A stretch of DNA of 64,000 bases from Ophioderma brevispina (GCA_023653785.1 JAMKCH010019889.1:24128-88127); one strand, 5' to 3'; counted from the stretch's first letter, positions 1 to 12,682 are shown. Program-made: numbers and translations. The notes: generated by a model not told the origin, from the letters alone.

Positions 1-2655
1 TGACTGGTACTATTTCAATTTCTGTCACTGGACCTACAATTAAAACAGACATACAAATATTATGACAACATATCAAAAACGAACTTTGTTTTTCCATTAC
101 TTACAGGGAATATTCAAATGATGACCAAAATATGATGATGACTCAAAAACGACATGTTGCGGACACCGGACGTACATTCCCAAAATTGTATACTTTCAAC
201 CTCCCTATTATACTTCTTCATGTTCTTTGAAACAAATAAGGTTTGCACATGCACATTTTGACGAGTTGAGAGTAACTCCTTTGATTTGAAACTTTTTCTC
301 TTTTCAGAATCTGTGTTCATTATCAAGAAATGTTGTCATGTTCTCGCTGCAGACGAACAATTTGAAATATTTCACAGCATACATCCGCAACACAAAAAAT
401 TGTACATTAACAATAGTGAACTTTGAGAAATTATAACCTAATGATAATTTCTTTTAGCTGGTTTTCATCAGTTTGGTCCCTCTTGCAAACAAAACTATCA
501 GTTTCCATCACAGTTTTATGCACTTCAGAACAATTTTCAATGAAATACAAGTAATTAAAAAAATACACTTTCTGTTAATACATCCACAACCGAGGTGTTT
601 TAGTGACTTGTCATGCTAACCGAGAACTGGATTGAATTAAATTTCAGATTTTAGATGCCCATCAGGGATACCTCAAATTGTGCAAAATCCACAAGCATGA
701 ATAAAGTCCTGGTTCTTCAAAGTGGACTTTAAAATGAATATGAAGTGCCTGAAATGTTTGTCTGCAACTATGGAACTACATTAACTAAATCTTTATTGCT
801 CTTCTTTGAAAAGTATGTATTTATTTTCATTGATTTTTTTCAGGGATTAATGAAATCCTATGCTGTTAATTATAACCATTAAAGTTTTGGATGCAATTTA
901 GAAATGTTTTTGCCAAGTCAGCCTCTTCTTACATAATAATAATAAATCCAAAATTATATGTATCCAGTTTCTTGCAAATCACAACAGCACAAACGGCAAG
1001 TTACTTGGATATAATTTAGGTCATGCACGGCAACTGCATGCTAACTACCCAACTCTAGCAAACTGCAAATACTTCTTTAATATACTTCAGGCTCTCCAAT
1101 ACTCTTAAACACAAGTTCTCTACCTGCATATGCCTATCTGTGTAGCAGGTTGACTCTGCACAGGTCATAAGTGTGTATGTTTCACCATGACACATTCTAT
1201 GTCTGCAGGCACATTCATGCACACTTGTGCATGAAAATCATGCACTTTAATTTTCATGCACTCTATTTACCACTACAGTGCTAGGAGGGTGAGCTGAATT
1301 AACACCGCAGATTTTAACTTCTCTGTACCCTCTTCCCTTTCTCTTTGATGCAAATCTAACACACAATCGTGATATTACAGACTGGTGTATACCTGATGTG
1401 TATAATTTATATCATTCACATATTTCTTATAACAGCTATCTAAACCAATTTAAATTGAGCGATAATTTGGAAATTACCTGGGCAAATAATTTTCCATAAG
1501 CGAGTGGACAAAAAATTGATTTCACCATGTGATTGTGGAATAATATAAACAATTCCACAACTTTATTAGTATGTACAAAGTCAAAGGTGTAAAAGATAGC
1601 CATTGTGTGAGATAAGTACAGGAAACAAAAATATTATTCGGTGGATTTCACTGTACATTTTAAAAAAAGATGTCCATGACAACTTTTGATTTTCATGACC
1701 TTTTGTGTGCTACTTCAAATGCAAAACATAAGCAGGTAAGGCAAATGCCCCAGGTTATGTGATGCATATCCTGTCCACACCTTTTGGTTAAATTTGTCGG
1801 TGGCATCCTGCATATTAACTTGTTAGGCGAGTGGGGCAGGGAGCAAGGTGAATTTCAGACAGGAACAAAGTATAAAATAGCACAAAATGACAATTTGGGG
1901 TTTTTGTAACGAGGGGAACTGTGGAGGAGAACAATTGTCGGATGGAGAAAATGTGCATCCAATAAATCTGAGCTAATTTTGAACAGAGGTACACCAGCAG
2001 AGAGAACTACTTCAATATTTCTGAGATTATTTACAAAATTCAAAAAAAGGGGGTGTTGGGTTTTTGTTTTTTACTTAAAATTGTCCAATATATTTTGAAA
2101 ACAGAAAAGAACTTTCAAAATGGAAAAAAGCTTGCATACCAATTCGTCTTGAACTCTATCATGCTTGAACTTGAACTTTTTCCAGCTCACATAATCAAAA
2201 TTCTGGCTAATATAACTGGCACAAAGATCTAAATTTGGAAGGGTGAAGAGGGTGGATCATACTCTTTATTTAAGTATAATCCCTTTGGCTTATGACAACC
2301 TAAAGGTCCATTTGTATTACCGTCACTGTTGAGGACAGGCCTGGGAGTTGCGTCATAGTGTATTCCAGGGCAGATCCTTGATACCCACCAGGTACTGGGA
2401 AAACCCCTGCACCAAGGTAGCGTACATGAGGTGGCATTATCAATTGCAAGCTATTGCGAGCTGGTACCACAGCAGAAGAAATAATCGCATTGCCTTCCAG
2501 AGTACCTTAGGAGGAAAACAGACGAATAGCTTGTTAAATAAAGTGTAGAAGAAATGCTGTTCTGCCTAAATTAGTCAGATTTTGCAATCTAAAATTCTTG
2601 ACTAGATGACATAACAAAATTAGCATTAGGGGTTTCAAAAATGGGAAATTGTGTA
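1..2655. other. AT-rich sequence without recognised gene
   Basis: I see no exon, RNA gene or well-bounded repeat here. The open frames are short and lack family motifs or convincing splice signals. The composition is AT-rich with scattered poly-A and poly-T runs. Confidence 0.6.
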
Positions 2656-2960
2656 ATAATTTTGTTGACTGTTTTCTGGTAGATCCGGTAGATCAGTATA
2701 TGTTTTGTATAGGTATGGTTGGTTAAATGTGGTAGGTCCAGTGTGTAGAGGTAGTAGTTCAGTGCGGTGGGAAATCATTTGTGGTGATCAATGTGGTAGT
2801 TCAGTGCAGTAGTTCAGAGCGGTAGATGATGGTAAACTAACTGGCGTGGTAGATCAGTGTGGAAGATCAGTGTGGTATTTCAGTGCAGTAGATTGGTATG
2901 GTCATGGTAGTTCAGTTGTGGTTAATTGTGGTAGATAAATGTTGGATATCCTGTGGCAGA
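2656..2960. repeat. Degenerate GTGGTAGTTCAGT minisatellite
   Basis: Variants of a short unit recur throughout: GTGGTAGTTCAGTGCAGTAG, GTGGTAGATCAGTGTGG, GTGGTATTTCAGTGCAG and similar. Spacing is irregular at roughly 12 to 25 bases, so this is an old array. No open frame crosses it. Confidence 0.7.
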
Positions 2961-3029
2961 TTCAGTATGATTGATCGTGCGCTAGATTTAGTGTGGTAAG
3001 ATTCAATATGTACAAAAACCAATTTCTTC

Positions 3030-3700
3030 ATGGGAGTACTGTGACGTAGTGTTAAGTAGCCCGGAGTACCCACCCACAGGGTACCACAGCGCCGGCCGCA
3101 AAAGTGGGGGTAAGCATCCACCTAGGTTCACACACAGTAACCTGACCACTAGTCACCCCTTACTGGAGTACCTGCATGGGTACTCCCATGCAAATGAGCT
3201 TTGATTAGTTTAGTAATATTATCCATTATTTAACATTTTGGTCACATATGTTATATATTTTTATACAAAATGTCATATATAGGGGTTTTTGGTGATGCTC
3301 AACTCAAATACAGACGTTACTAAGCTTGAAAATGACCAGAAAGTCGTAAACAACAATGGAATGTTTGGCGCCCTCTATGGTCCAAGTGCTGCCTACTAGG
3401 CAACCGTTAGGAGAGTACCTGTGAAGGTACTCCCATGGAGTACCTGCAGAGGTACTCCACTACTGGTGGCTTATATGGGTACCTGTCAGTCACCTAGCAG
3501 GCAGCTGCAGAGTACACTATAGGATGGGTACTGCTAAGTAAACATAGCTGCTATCCACCCAGTGGCTTGTGTACTTCGCAAGTACTTAGTTGTAGGTACT
3601 GCATCAATAATGCATCAAGGGGTACCCTTGGAGTAGAGCTAAGAGTACACATGGAGTAGCCTAAGCTCTGGGTTACACTGTGAGTAGGAATCTTGCTGTG
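3030..3700. repeat. Cluster of GGAGTACC / GGTACTCC inverted motifs
   Basis: The eight-base motif GGAGTACC and its reverse complement occur many times, often as close inverted pairs, for example around 3174-3186 and 3414-3460. Such pairs could form small cruciforms. The region runs into the duplicated segment that starts at 3451. I cannot assign it to a known element class. Confidence 0.6.
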
Positions 3701-3950
3701 TAGTTCAGTGAGGTAACCGTATGTCACTAGAATTTTGGTAGTAATGGGGAACTCCGATATTTTAGAATGAATTATGCAAGGCCCTTAAAGGTGCTTGTTC
3801 TAACGGTTTTGATGCTAGACGCGATAACGCATTGTGCAAGGCCGTATTCACTACTGTGCTAATATTAATAGTTAACCATTAAAACTACTGTTTTTTGTCA
3901 GTATCTTGAGAAAGAAATGGAATTTCAGGAGGACAATGAGAAAAATATGG
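3451..3950. repeat. Segmental duplication, copy 1 (uninterrupted)
   Basis: This block is repeated almost base for base from 3971. By eye the differences are one extra G in the other copy (near 4141), a G/A difference in the run that reads CTAAGAGTACAC here, and a T/A difference in GACGCGATAAC. It ends at 3950, where a 20-base poly-A run precedes copy 2. Its 3' part is the truncated left half of a TTAA-type element of family A. It preserves the empty site of the hAT insertion seen in copy 2. Confidence 0.9.
3789..3950 (+). mobile_element. TTAA-type MITE family A, truncated copy
   Basis: The left end AGGTGCTTGTTC follows TTAA at 3785-3788 and matches the complete copy at 4310. The element is cut at 3950 by the poly-A junction, so its right end is missing. 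It contains the family hallmark GTTAACCATTAAAACT. Confidence 0.75.
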
Positions 3951-3970
3951 AAAAAAAAAAAAAAAAAAAA
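3951..3970. repeat. Poly-A junction between duplicated copies
   Basis: Twenty consecutive A residues separate the end of copy 1 from the start of copy 2. The run is not in the matching place in copy 2, so it belongs to the junction. It may be a real insertion scar or an assembly artefact. Confidence 0.85.
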
Positions 3971-4643
3971 GGTACTCCACTACTGGTGGCTTATATGGGT
4001 ACCTGTCAGTCACCTAGCAGGCAGCTGCAGAGTACACTATAGGATGGGTACTGCTAAGTAAACATAGCTGCTATCCACCCAGTGGCTTGTGTACTTCGCA
4101 AGTACTTAGTTGTAGGTACTGCATCAATAATGCATCAAGGGGGTACCCTTGGAGTAGAGCTAAGAATACACATGGAGTAGCCTAAGCTCTGGGTTACACT
4201 GTGAGTAGGAATCTTGCTGTGTAGTTCAGTGAGGTAACCGTATGTCACTAGAATTTTGGTAGTAATGGGGAACTCCGATATTTTAGAATGAATTATGCAA
4301 GGCCCTTAAAGGTGCTTGTTCTAACGCAGGGGTTCTCAATTATTTTAGCTGAAGGGCCAGAGAATGCCAAACATATTTGAAAGTTTCCTACTTGAGGGCC
4401 AAATACACCTGAATTTCTTATGTTTCCCTTTATATATTTGAGCAAGTCGAGGGCCAAAAATCAATGATTGGCGGGCCGGATTTGGCCCTGTTCTAACGGT
4501 TTTGATGCTAGACGCGAAAACGCATTGTGCAAGGCCGTATTCACTACTGTGCTAATATTAATAGTTAACCATTAAAACTACTGTTTTTTGTCAGTATCTT
4601 GAGAAAGAAATGGAATTTCAGGAGGACAATGAGAAAAATATGG
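3971..4643. repeat. Segmental duplication, copy 2 (carries hAT insertion)
   Basis: This block repeats 3451-3950 at an offset of 520 to 521 bases. It is longer only because of the hAT-type insertion at 4327-4490 plus its 8-base target duplication. Sequence identity outside the insertion is very high, so the duplication is recent or reflects two haplotypes placed in tandem. Confidence 0.9.
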
Positions 4644-4719
4644 TGTTTCATCTGGTATCAAAATTGATACTACTTCCAGTTAAATCAGGGGTCCCCAAAG
4701 GCGATCGGAACAAGCACCT
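4310..4719 (+). mobile_element. TTAA-type MITE family A, complete copy with nested insertion
   Basis: The left end AGGTGCTTGTTC and right end GAACAAGCACCT are inverted. TTAA lies directly outside both ends (4306-4309 and 4720-4723). Without the nested hAT insertion the element is about 240 bases. Internal landmarks shared with the copies at 6499 and 41522 are TAATATTGATGGTTAACC-like and GACAATGAGAAAAA-like runs. It has no coding capacity. TTAA target sites fit mobilisation by a piggyBac-type transposase; that link is inference. Confidence 0.8.
4327..4490 (+). mobile_element. 164-bp non-autonomous hAT-type element
   Basis: The insert begins CAGGGGTTCTCAA and ends TTTGGCCCTG, so its termini are short imperfect inverted repeats of the CAGGG type common in hAT elements. 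It is flanked by a perfect 8-base direct repeat, TTCTAACG (4319-4326 and 4491-4498), the length typical of hAT. The matching site in copy 1 (3798-3805) has a single TTCTAACG and no insert. It encodes nothing. Confidence 0.9.
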
Positions 4720-4723
4720 TTAA

Positions 4724-5296
4724 GTTCCCATTTCACTCTCCCCAAAAGACCTCTATTGTATACACAAGACTTTTGTTCCAAATAACCCAATGCTTTTCCT
4801 TCAAACTATTACCTGAATGCTCTTTCATTGTAGAACAATTTTCCCAAAATGACTTTTTTAAACACTGTTTGCAAAATTTTCACAAGAGGTATCTTCTTCA
4901 AAACACCTCTCATCCAAATGCTCACCAAAATACCATTTTCAAATTCACAGACCTCCTTAATTTGCCACAACTTCCTCACTAAATACTTCTGAATTGTGTT
5001 GGCGTCTTATAATTACCCCGACCCTTTCAATAAAGCACACATTTAGCAAATATCCTGAATTTTATGTAGGTTAGTGGTTTCTTTTTAAACTACTAAAACA
5101 CTTGTCTCATGTGTTCAAACAGGTCTCCTACTGTATAACTTAGAAAAAACATGTTTGAGATTTTAGTCTTAGTTAAATACTCATCAGACACAAAAGCTAA
5201 ACAATTTAAAAGGTAATGGACCGATACACTTGATCACTTTTCAAGTGCCTTACTTGAGTAATATCAGAAAAAATTATAGTAAATGGCATACACTTA
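4724..5296. other. No recognised feature
   Basis: AT-rich sequence between two TTAA-type elements. The 69-codon plus-strand frame at 4773-4982 has no recognisable motif and low-complexity AT-driven composition. Confidence 0.5.
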
Positions 5297-5697
5297 TTAA
5301 CACTGAGGTCTACACCTCTCTTACAACGATCTCTGATTGGCTCATACCTGAGTAACCAATCAAAAGAGCCTTAACTGTATGCAGTGGTGAGCTCTTTTCT
5401 TAGCATTGTCTCTGATGGCTAATTAAATCGATACCCTGTTGTAACCAATCAAATGTGCCATAGTCCCGTAGGTATGAGAGGCCTCTTATCCCCCTGAGGT
5501 CCACCACCTTTCTTACATATCTCTGATGGCTCATTACATGATATATCCAGATATAAACTTGGAGTAACCACATCCAAATTAACTGCTATATCTGTACCAG
5601 TCATTTAAGTTTTTTACCATGTCTATGATTGCCTGGAAATAAACCAAATAATCAATGTATAACCAATCAAATCGGCTGTTGACCTCAGGGGGGTTAA
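5297..5697. mobile_element. Putative TTAA-type element with CCAATCA-rich interior
   Basis: The left end TTAACACTGAGGTC and right end GACCTCAGGGGGGTTAA are imperfect inverted repeats ending in TTAA. A second left-like end lies at 5486 (TTATCCCCCTGAGGTC). The interior holds several degenerate copies of a module reading CTCTGATGGCTCAT then GTAACCAATCAAA; TGATTGG and CCAATCA form inverted pairs inside modules. The arrangement suggests either an internally duplicated MITE or one element inserted in a relative. No coding capacity. Confidence 0.55.
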
Positions 5698-6498
5698 GAT
5701 TTGTCAGGCAACTTGTCTAAGAACTGTTTTCACTTAACGGCCGACTTATGCAACAATCTCCCTTGGCTTAGCATTACATTCATTGTCCAGGCTCACTAAT
5801 TACTCTTGATAGGCCCGGAAAACACAACTCCACAATTTCAATTAACCGTGGCTGCATTTGTTCTCCAACTAAGTGGTGGGTAAATCTTGATTTTCCCATT
5901 AAGGCAGCAGGCTAGATGAGTTGCTGCTCATTTTAATCAAGATGGTTGCATTATCATGCCTGACACTGATGTTATTTCTAAGCCCGGCTATAATCAAAAG
6001 ACGCTTGTCATACGCTAGCATTTCAATTGTCCTCTCAACTTGCTGCAACTGAACATCTTTTGCATGAAACAAGGGACCATGGACCATTGACGCTTTTAAA
6101 AGGTTAGAAGAACCAGACTTGAATGATTGTCAAGAGTAGTCACATGACTTGGTCAATTTTGACCAGATGATAAAGAGTTTAAAAAAATATGAAAAATACA
6201 AAATTTCTGTCCTATTGTTTTATATTTTACAGACAGAGAATTATTCTAGCTCCACCCATTACCACAATTATTGGAGTGGTTGGGCCCCTGAATCTTATGT
6301 TTGTGTTCAAGAATTATTTCTACCTATATGTCCTTTCCTGCAAAATGACAAATCCCTTATTACAGAACCACTTCATTTACTTCCCTTCGGTATCACCAGC
6401 GACCCGTTATCTGACAATGATTTGGATTATTTGGTCCACTAACTACATCTTGTGTAATTTCACGAAAATTTCAATGCAAACAAATATGATTTTTTTAC
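5698..6498. other. No recognised feature
   Basis: Mixed AT-rich sequence. The overlapping plus-strand frames at 6149-6557 lack family motifs. Confidence 0.45.
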
Positions 6499-6796
6499 AG
6501 GTAATTTTCCGATTTAGTCTATTGTGTTCTATATTTGATATGAGAGCCGGCACTTGAACATTGAACAGTTTGATGTGTTTAGGAATTAATGCACATTGCC
6601 AAAGTTTCATTACTGTTGCTAATATTGATGGTTAACCATCTTAACACGGCGTTTTTGTAGTCTTCAGAATGTGAAATGGTTTGAGGCTCAAATTTCAGGA
6701 ACGACAATGAGAAAAAATACGGACTGTCATCTGATTCAAATTCGATACGAATTCAGGGAAATAAGGGGGCTCAAAGATGATCGGAACATTGCACCT
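6499..6796 (+). mobile_element. TTAA-type MITE family A, diverged copy
   Basis: It shares with the 41522 copy the run TTGATATGAGAG, the core TAATATTGATGGTTAACCA, the CAATGAGAAAAAATACGG-like stretch, and the right end GATCGGAACATTGCACCT followed by TTAA (6797-6800). The left end has decayed to AGGTAATTTTCCGAT after TTAC. Several chance open frames lie across it. Confidence 0.75.
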
Positions 6797-6800
6797 TTAA

Positions 6801-7585
6801 AAATCTATATTCCACGTCTTTTCTATGGAGAATGGCATATGCGAGGGCACTTTAAAACATACAAATTCCTTGACCTTTGTGGCCGATATGGCAAGGTAAA
6901 CAGCTCTTGCATGTCCCTTACTATATCGGTTGTAAATTGTGTCGCCACTGCTTAAATTTGTTCTTAAAATTAAAAGAACAACTTGTAGCGGGGCAATCAT
7001 GGGGTTCTAGCTATCTATTTATCAAAATAGCTTTAAAAGAGGTACACGCGCGTCATCCAGAACGGGCGGGCTTCCTTAGCAGTAGTAGATCGCCCGATCA
7101 CATTTACATGCATCACGCTTTTAAAGTACGCTTATCTTGTAAAAGGTTCTTTGACAGACAGCGAGTATAGGCAAATTTTAGTACCGGGTGAAATCTCTGT
7201 GAAAATGTTACGAACATTGAAATTCTGATGCTAATTGCCCTTTTAATACTAAGATTCTCAATTGATTTTGCATCCGCCCGCATAGCTCGAACCCTGTACC
7301 AAAGCATCCCTATCGTGCCTTAGCAGATGACACAAAAATAGGTAGTTAGTAAACTATAATAACAATAGGACCTAGTCCTGAGAAACATTAATCCATTTCA
7401 ACAATGGTAACCAGATTAATTACAGGTCTCAGTTGCTTTTGAGAGGGGCTTCAGTAGGCTTTGTTCCCAGGTACTTAAAGGTCAACGAGGAGATTTTCAA
7501 AAACAGGTATTCGAAAAAAATTTGAAAATTTTGGATTTTGGCACTTGTCAAGCTTTCTATAAAAAAATATCCCATCTGTAAGATA
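6801..7585. other. No recognised feature
   Basis: No element ends, exon signals or repeats that I can support. Confidence 0.45.
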
Positions 7586-7589
7586 TTAA

Positions 7590-7938
7590 AGACACTATCA
7601 GTGATTGTTAAATCGCAAATCGAAAAATCAATCAAAAATAGATTTTTGCATGTATGTAAACAAGTACAGTATCCTAAACTACCCCTGCAACTGATAAGAC
7701 CAGATAGCAACCTAATCAGGACAATCCGAGATTTTAGTCATTAACGTCCGTACGGACACTTATCATACAACACGTAATTGAATGGAATGGAATGCGTCTC
7801 TTGGAACACTGCCGTTTTCTCCTTTGCTGTCAATTCTACAGCTGGAAAGGTAAAATTATGAGAATTCTACAGAACTTAGCCTTCACTGTGAAGTTCTTTT
7901 TGCAAATTTCAAATATTTTTAAATCACTGATAGTGTCT
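7590..7938. mobile_element. TTAA-type MITE family B, copy 1
   Basis: The ends are AGACACTATCAGTGATT and its reverse complement AATCACTGATAGTGTCT, bounded by TTAA at 7586-7589 and 7939-7942. Internal landmarks shared with the other two copies are TTTTTGCATGT, a GTCCGTACGGACA palindrome near 7746, CGTAATTGAATGGA and CACTGCCGTTTTCT. It is about 349 bases long and has no coding capacity. Confidence 0.85.
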
Positions 7939-7942
7939 TTAA

Positions 7943-10322
7943 GCTGAGAACTGTTTTTCTTTGGTCCCAAAAAATGGTTGCCATTTCTAATTCGTATAGG
8001 TGGCAAATATGACATTAAGTTATGTTTTCGATGGAAAATATCTACAAATCACCTTTGTTCATTTAAGTATTTCTGTTAAACCAAATAAAAGGTAGGAATT
8101 ATTGTTGAGGCTAATCTTATAAAATCACTAATATCACAGAAAATATGGATGACTTGAAATCTCCGTTAGCACTTTAATGTTCTACTTACATTGGTTTGAG
8201 AAGAGATCTCAAAGGCCACTAAGGACTAGGCTTGTTGGTACTCATTTGAATGTACTTGTATTGATCTTGAACATGTCACAAAGATGCATAATTTTGAATA
8301 AACTCTGGAATAATTTGACTGTGTCATCCAGTAGGCCCAGAGGGTAGGGATGAATCAAATAATTCCATATTATTTGCATATTTCCAACTGATAATCATCA
8401 GTCATGTACATTGCCTTTCGGAACCATTTATGTACTACAAATGAATCAGCAACAAAAGATTAATGAGTGGTTGGTTTTCCCTAGTGTTTAATAGGAACAA
8501 AATTTCAGTCACATTGCAGACGCTGCCAATTTGTGTTTGGTATCAAGTAGAAAACGATGCTGAATTGATGATAAATACTACATGGCTATGGTTTCTTCAT
8601 AGGTGTACTCGTTGAAATGGAATAGTCTTTCTTGCAGTAATTTCCTTCCTAGGTACCACATTATAGGTCCCAAGAGTGGAGTAATTCATCCACCAAGGTA
8701 AACACACACAGTTCCTTAACCACAAGCAAATAGGGGGTGTGCTGTAAAGGTACTTGGGATAGTGGGTTAGACTGAATTACGAATCTAGTCTGTGTGTACA
8801 TGTTTCCAGCTTTAATTGTACCGTGAATATGTTTAACCTTGTTGTGTTTGGTTATCACACAAGGCAGTAAAATAATTTTTGAATGCTGAATTTGACAAGA
8901 TCAATTACATCAATTTACTTATGCAATTACTGTACAGTATCAATGGAAAATTATGAAGTTATCAATTCTGGTAAGGAGGTCAACAGGTTAGAATTTCGTA
9001 ACGGTCCACGTGAGTCCAAGTGGACTCTCTCCAATATATTTTTTGCGCGAGTCATATACTCACAAAACAGATTTTTGCAAGTACAATTTTGCAGAGTCCA
9101 AAATTGTCTGATTTTCACCACAAATTGTTTTGTGGTCAACATGGTCACTTTTAGGCCCTACTAGCAGCTAGATTTAATAGCATAGGATCAAGAAAGGGAA
9201 ATTTAAACAAATTAAATACATGATTAAATTGTACCACCAAATTGCCATCGACCCTTCAAGATCAGACAAGTTGGATTTTAGCATGTGTGTGGTCCCATCC
9301 CCCCATATTTTATCATGTCATAGCTACCCTTACCTTGGACTGGTATTCCTCGACACTGTCAAGAAAATTTACTAAAAAAGATCGAAAAATAACGCAAATA
9401 TGAAATTACAGCTGGCAAAGCATAAGACGTAATTATATACACGTGGGCATGTCTACACGTGTGTTTGTTTGACCAAGTGACAGATTAAACATTACCTGGG
9501 ATCCGGTATACCCATTTTTTGGCAAGTTTAGATTTTATCTCCTCAGCATCCAGGCATTTCTAAGCAAAATCTTTGAACAATAACAACCGAAAATAGTGAA
9601 AATTATTTTATGGCAGATATTTTTCACATTTACTCCGTAATATTACATTTTTACCAGATTAGTAGGTAATATTATGATGAATGCTGGGAAACATTGGTCA
9701 CTGCTGCCCTGAGGTATCACCATGAACTAAATCTTGCACCAATATTCTGAAAAAAGAATGTGTTGCGGTGGTAAACTCGATCACGATTCACCCTCATTCA
9801 TACACTTAACCTGGAATAATCATACCATTGATGTCTTATCCAAAAAAAACCCCCCAAACACCGCTCATCATTTTCATAAACTTTAGAAATCGATTGATTG
9901 AATAATTGGAGCCAAGATTGTCTTTTTCGGAAATCAGCTGTTTGTGTTTTCTTAAGTGCAGAAGTTTACCGAGTCGTGGAGTGATTGTGAGTTGATTCAT
10001 CAAATTGTGTACGACGTTTCTCGCGCTGTAGTAATTTATGCGAGTCTCGGCGCGAGTCAACTCGCGGACTCGCGTCGAAATTCTACCCCTGGTTCAACAT
10101 ATACATTTTGTACTAAATAGTCTACTAGTATTAACCCTTTTCATATGTTGAGAAAATAACAACAAATCGAACCAACTTGCTTTGGTACTACACTTCCTTT
10201 ATATATAAAATAACCATGTCTCTTTTGGATTATTTTTTTTGGGGTATTGGTAAAGTGATCATTTTAGCGGTAACCAGAATCTCAAGTGAAAGTGGTGGCA
10301 ATTTTGTTAAATTTCACTTGTA
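7943..10322. other. No recognised gene
   Basis: No supported exon or bounded repeat. A short run of GCGAGTC and GACTCGC motifs at about 10040-10075 forms small inverted pairs but is not bounded as an element. Confidence 0.45.
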
Positions 10323-10668
10323 TAAAAGCATCACGTAAATGCACATTTTGCTAAATCCGAAAATCGAAAATTTTTGCATGTGGGGTGTAACAAGTACCGG
10401 TATCCTAACATATCCTGCAATGAAAAGGCCAGAAGCGCCCTAATAAGGACAATCGATATATTAGTTTTATGTCCCTTCGGACACTTACTACACACGTAAC
10501 TGAATGGAGAGTCATATCTTTGAAGACTGCCGTTTTCTTCCTTTTCTGTCAATTTATTCAGTTGGAAAAAGCAACTTATGATAATTCTACGACTTCTCCT
10601 TCCCTTTAAAGCGATTCCTGCATATTTTAAATATTTTTACTCTTTCGGACAAATCACTGATAGTGTCT
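10323..10668. mobile_element. TTAA-type MITE family B, copy 2 (decayed left end)
   Basis: From about 10350 it tracks the other copies: GCTAAATC, TTTTTGCATGT, AATAAGGACAATCG, CACTGCCGTTTTCTTCC, and the right end AATCACTGATAGTGTCT followed by TTAA (10669-10672). The left terminus has diverged, so the start is approximate. Confidence 0.75.
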
Positions 10669-10672
10669 TTAA

Positions 10673-12682
10673 TTACAGCTATATCTCAATATTACCTAAT
10701 ACATTACCTCTACAGTGAAGTGTCACGAGAAAGTTATAACTGATGCCCCAATGTTGCATGTAAAATCTGTAACAGGAGTGGTGGAACCAAGGAACCGCCA
10801 ATTTTCTGAGCAAATGGAGGAGTCTGATTTTTATACTTGTGTCACTTCATCATAGTTTTTGATTTTTGACAATCAATTTATTTGAAGGGTCGTAATCGTC
10901 TATCCTGAAAAATAAAATATTTGCTGGCATAGATTGCGGCCAACATTTTTTGCATGGCCCACTGCATGGCCATTCTTTCACCTTCTGCTTAAGTCAGGAC
11001 CATCTTTTATCTGCAATAACATACCAATTGTAATTAATAATTTAACTACTCCCTACTCGTTGGCTTCTTTAATTTCATTTTCAACGTATTCTCCTCCAAT
11101 GAAACCATACCCTTGACAGCACACACGCAGTAATCCAAAAAAAAAAATCAGACTATAGTTAGCTTGACTTGCTGAGACTTACCTTGTAACAATTTCCAAC
11201 ATGTACCATTTTCTTCATTATTGCCCTGAAATGAAAATACAATAATGCTGAAAAATAATGTTTTTATTCTTGATTATTCTGAGATTGTTCTCGCCACTCA
11301 TGTTATTCCTAAAAAAGAATACAAATGTGACATGAATGCTTACAAACTCTTAGCTCAATTTAATTTTGTATATAAGGACAGTATACTGTACAAGGCTGTG
11401 AATGAAACTTATTTGACTTTATTTTCTCAGGTCTAATGCAGGCATCACTGGTAACATTGTATCCACTATCCGCCTTCCTTAAGTTTGCACCTTAAGTCAC
11501 CTACAACAACACCCATTTAGGTCAAGAGTTGCCTATGATCTGAAATTAGTTTCTTCCACAAAGTCAAATTTGTTAAGTGGAAACACAATTATGAACAAGT
11601 AATCCCATGAGGGATACAGAATGGTTGGGATGGAGAGCATTGCTCAGTAAATACAATACAACGAGGAAATTTGCCAGGCAAACTGGGCATACCGAGGAAA
11701 TCCAAGCCTTGGGGAGCAAAATTCCAAGTTGTTTTTGGCAAACTGCTCAACAATGCTGTGGGAAACCAGGGCCATGCCTGTAGGGAGTGGGGATGTAACT
11801 CCCCAATTGCAGAATTGTCGGCAAAATTGTCCTTTTTGTTTGGCAAACATTTAATTAAATAAATAACTTTGTTATAGATCTTTCATAAGATATCACTTTT
11901 GATCGGTATACCGGACTGTATGCAGTACAATTATTACTCAGTGTAATTGGGTGAAAAATTGTTTTGGCCTAGCAATTTTTTAAATTGTGTATCAAATGGA
12001 CAATTTTGCTGGCAAACACTCTGCCCCATTGAAAATGGTCTGAGGATGCACCTAAATGGAACCAAATGTGTGTGAAGGGCATAAAATGAGTGCATTTACA
12101 TTAAGGTGAGCCAATTTACACAAAGGTGTCACAAATCCCTCAAAAATTGGACAAAATTGCCAAAAGTCATTCCATTTGCGTCCCATCCTTTTTACACCCT
12201 GGTAGTTCACTGACGAAAATTGTTGACAAAGTGTGCGCATGTGTCACAAAACCAATCAGAATAGACATGCACAGAGACTGCATGACTAAGGGTTGCATTA
12301 GGCAGTTTTCAGTAACTGTGAGCTACTTCACCATCAAACTGCCTCTGTTTTGATTCACCAATCACAAGTTTCCACTGTTTTGATTGACCAGATTGGCACA
12401 GACTCATCCACATGTAAATCCAATCCCATAATGCCCCATGATTTGTAAATTACACTTTGACAAGGTCATTACACCCCATACATAGTCATATTACCTATAC
12501 ACAAAAACAAGACTTTCACACACTTTTAAGCACAGAAAAGGAAGTGATTTTGATGAGAGGTCTTGTGTCTCAGAATTTTCAGTGTTATCCATTACTCTTT
12601 CCACCCCTACGAGATTCTGTATGTTACTACTATGTCCTTTTTTTTTAGATGACTTCCAAAATTGGGGGGGGTGGGGTCTCAA
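10673..12682. other. No recognised gene
   Basis: AT-rich sequence with chance frames. Around 11640-11860 the words TTTGCCAGGCAAACTG and TTTGGCAAAC recur, but I cannot define a unit. Confidence 0.45.

Noticed and set aside
6149..6557. Overlapping 97- and 122-codon plus-strand frames
   Set aside because: They run into the family A MITE from AT-rich sequence and match nothing recognisable.
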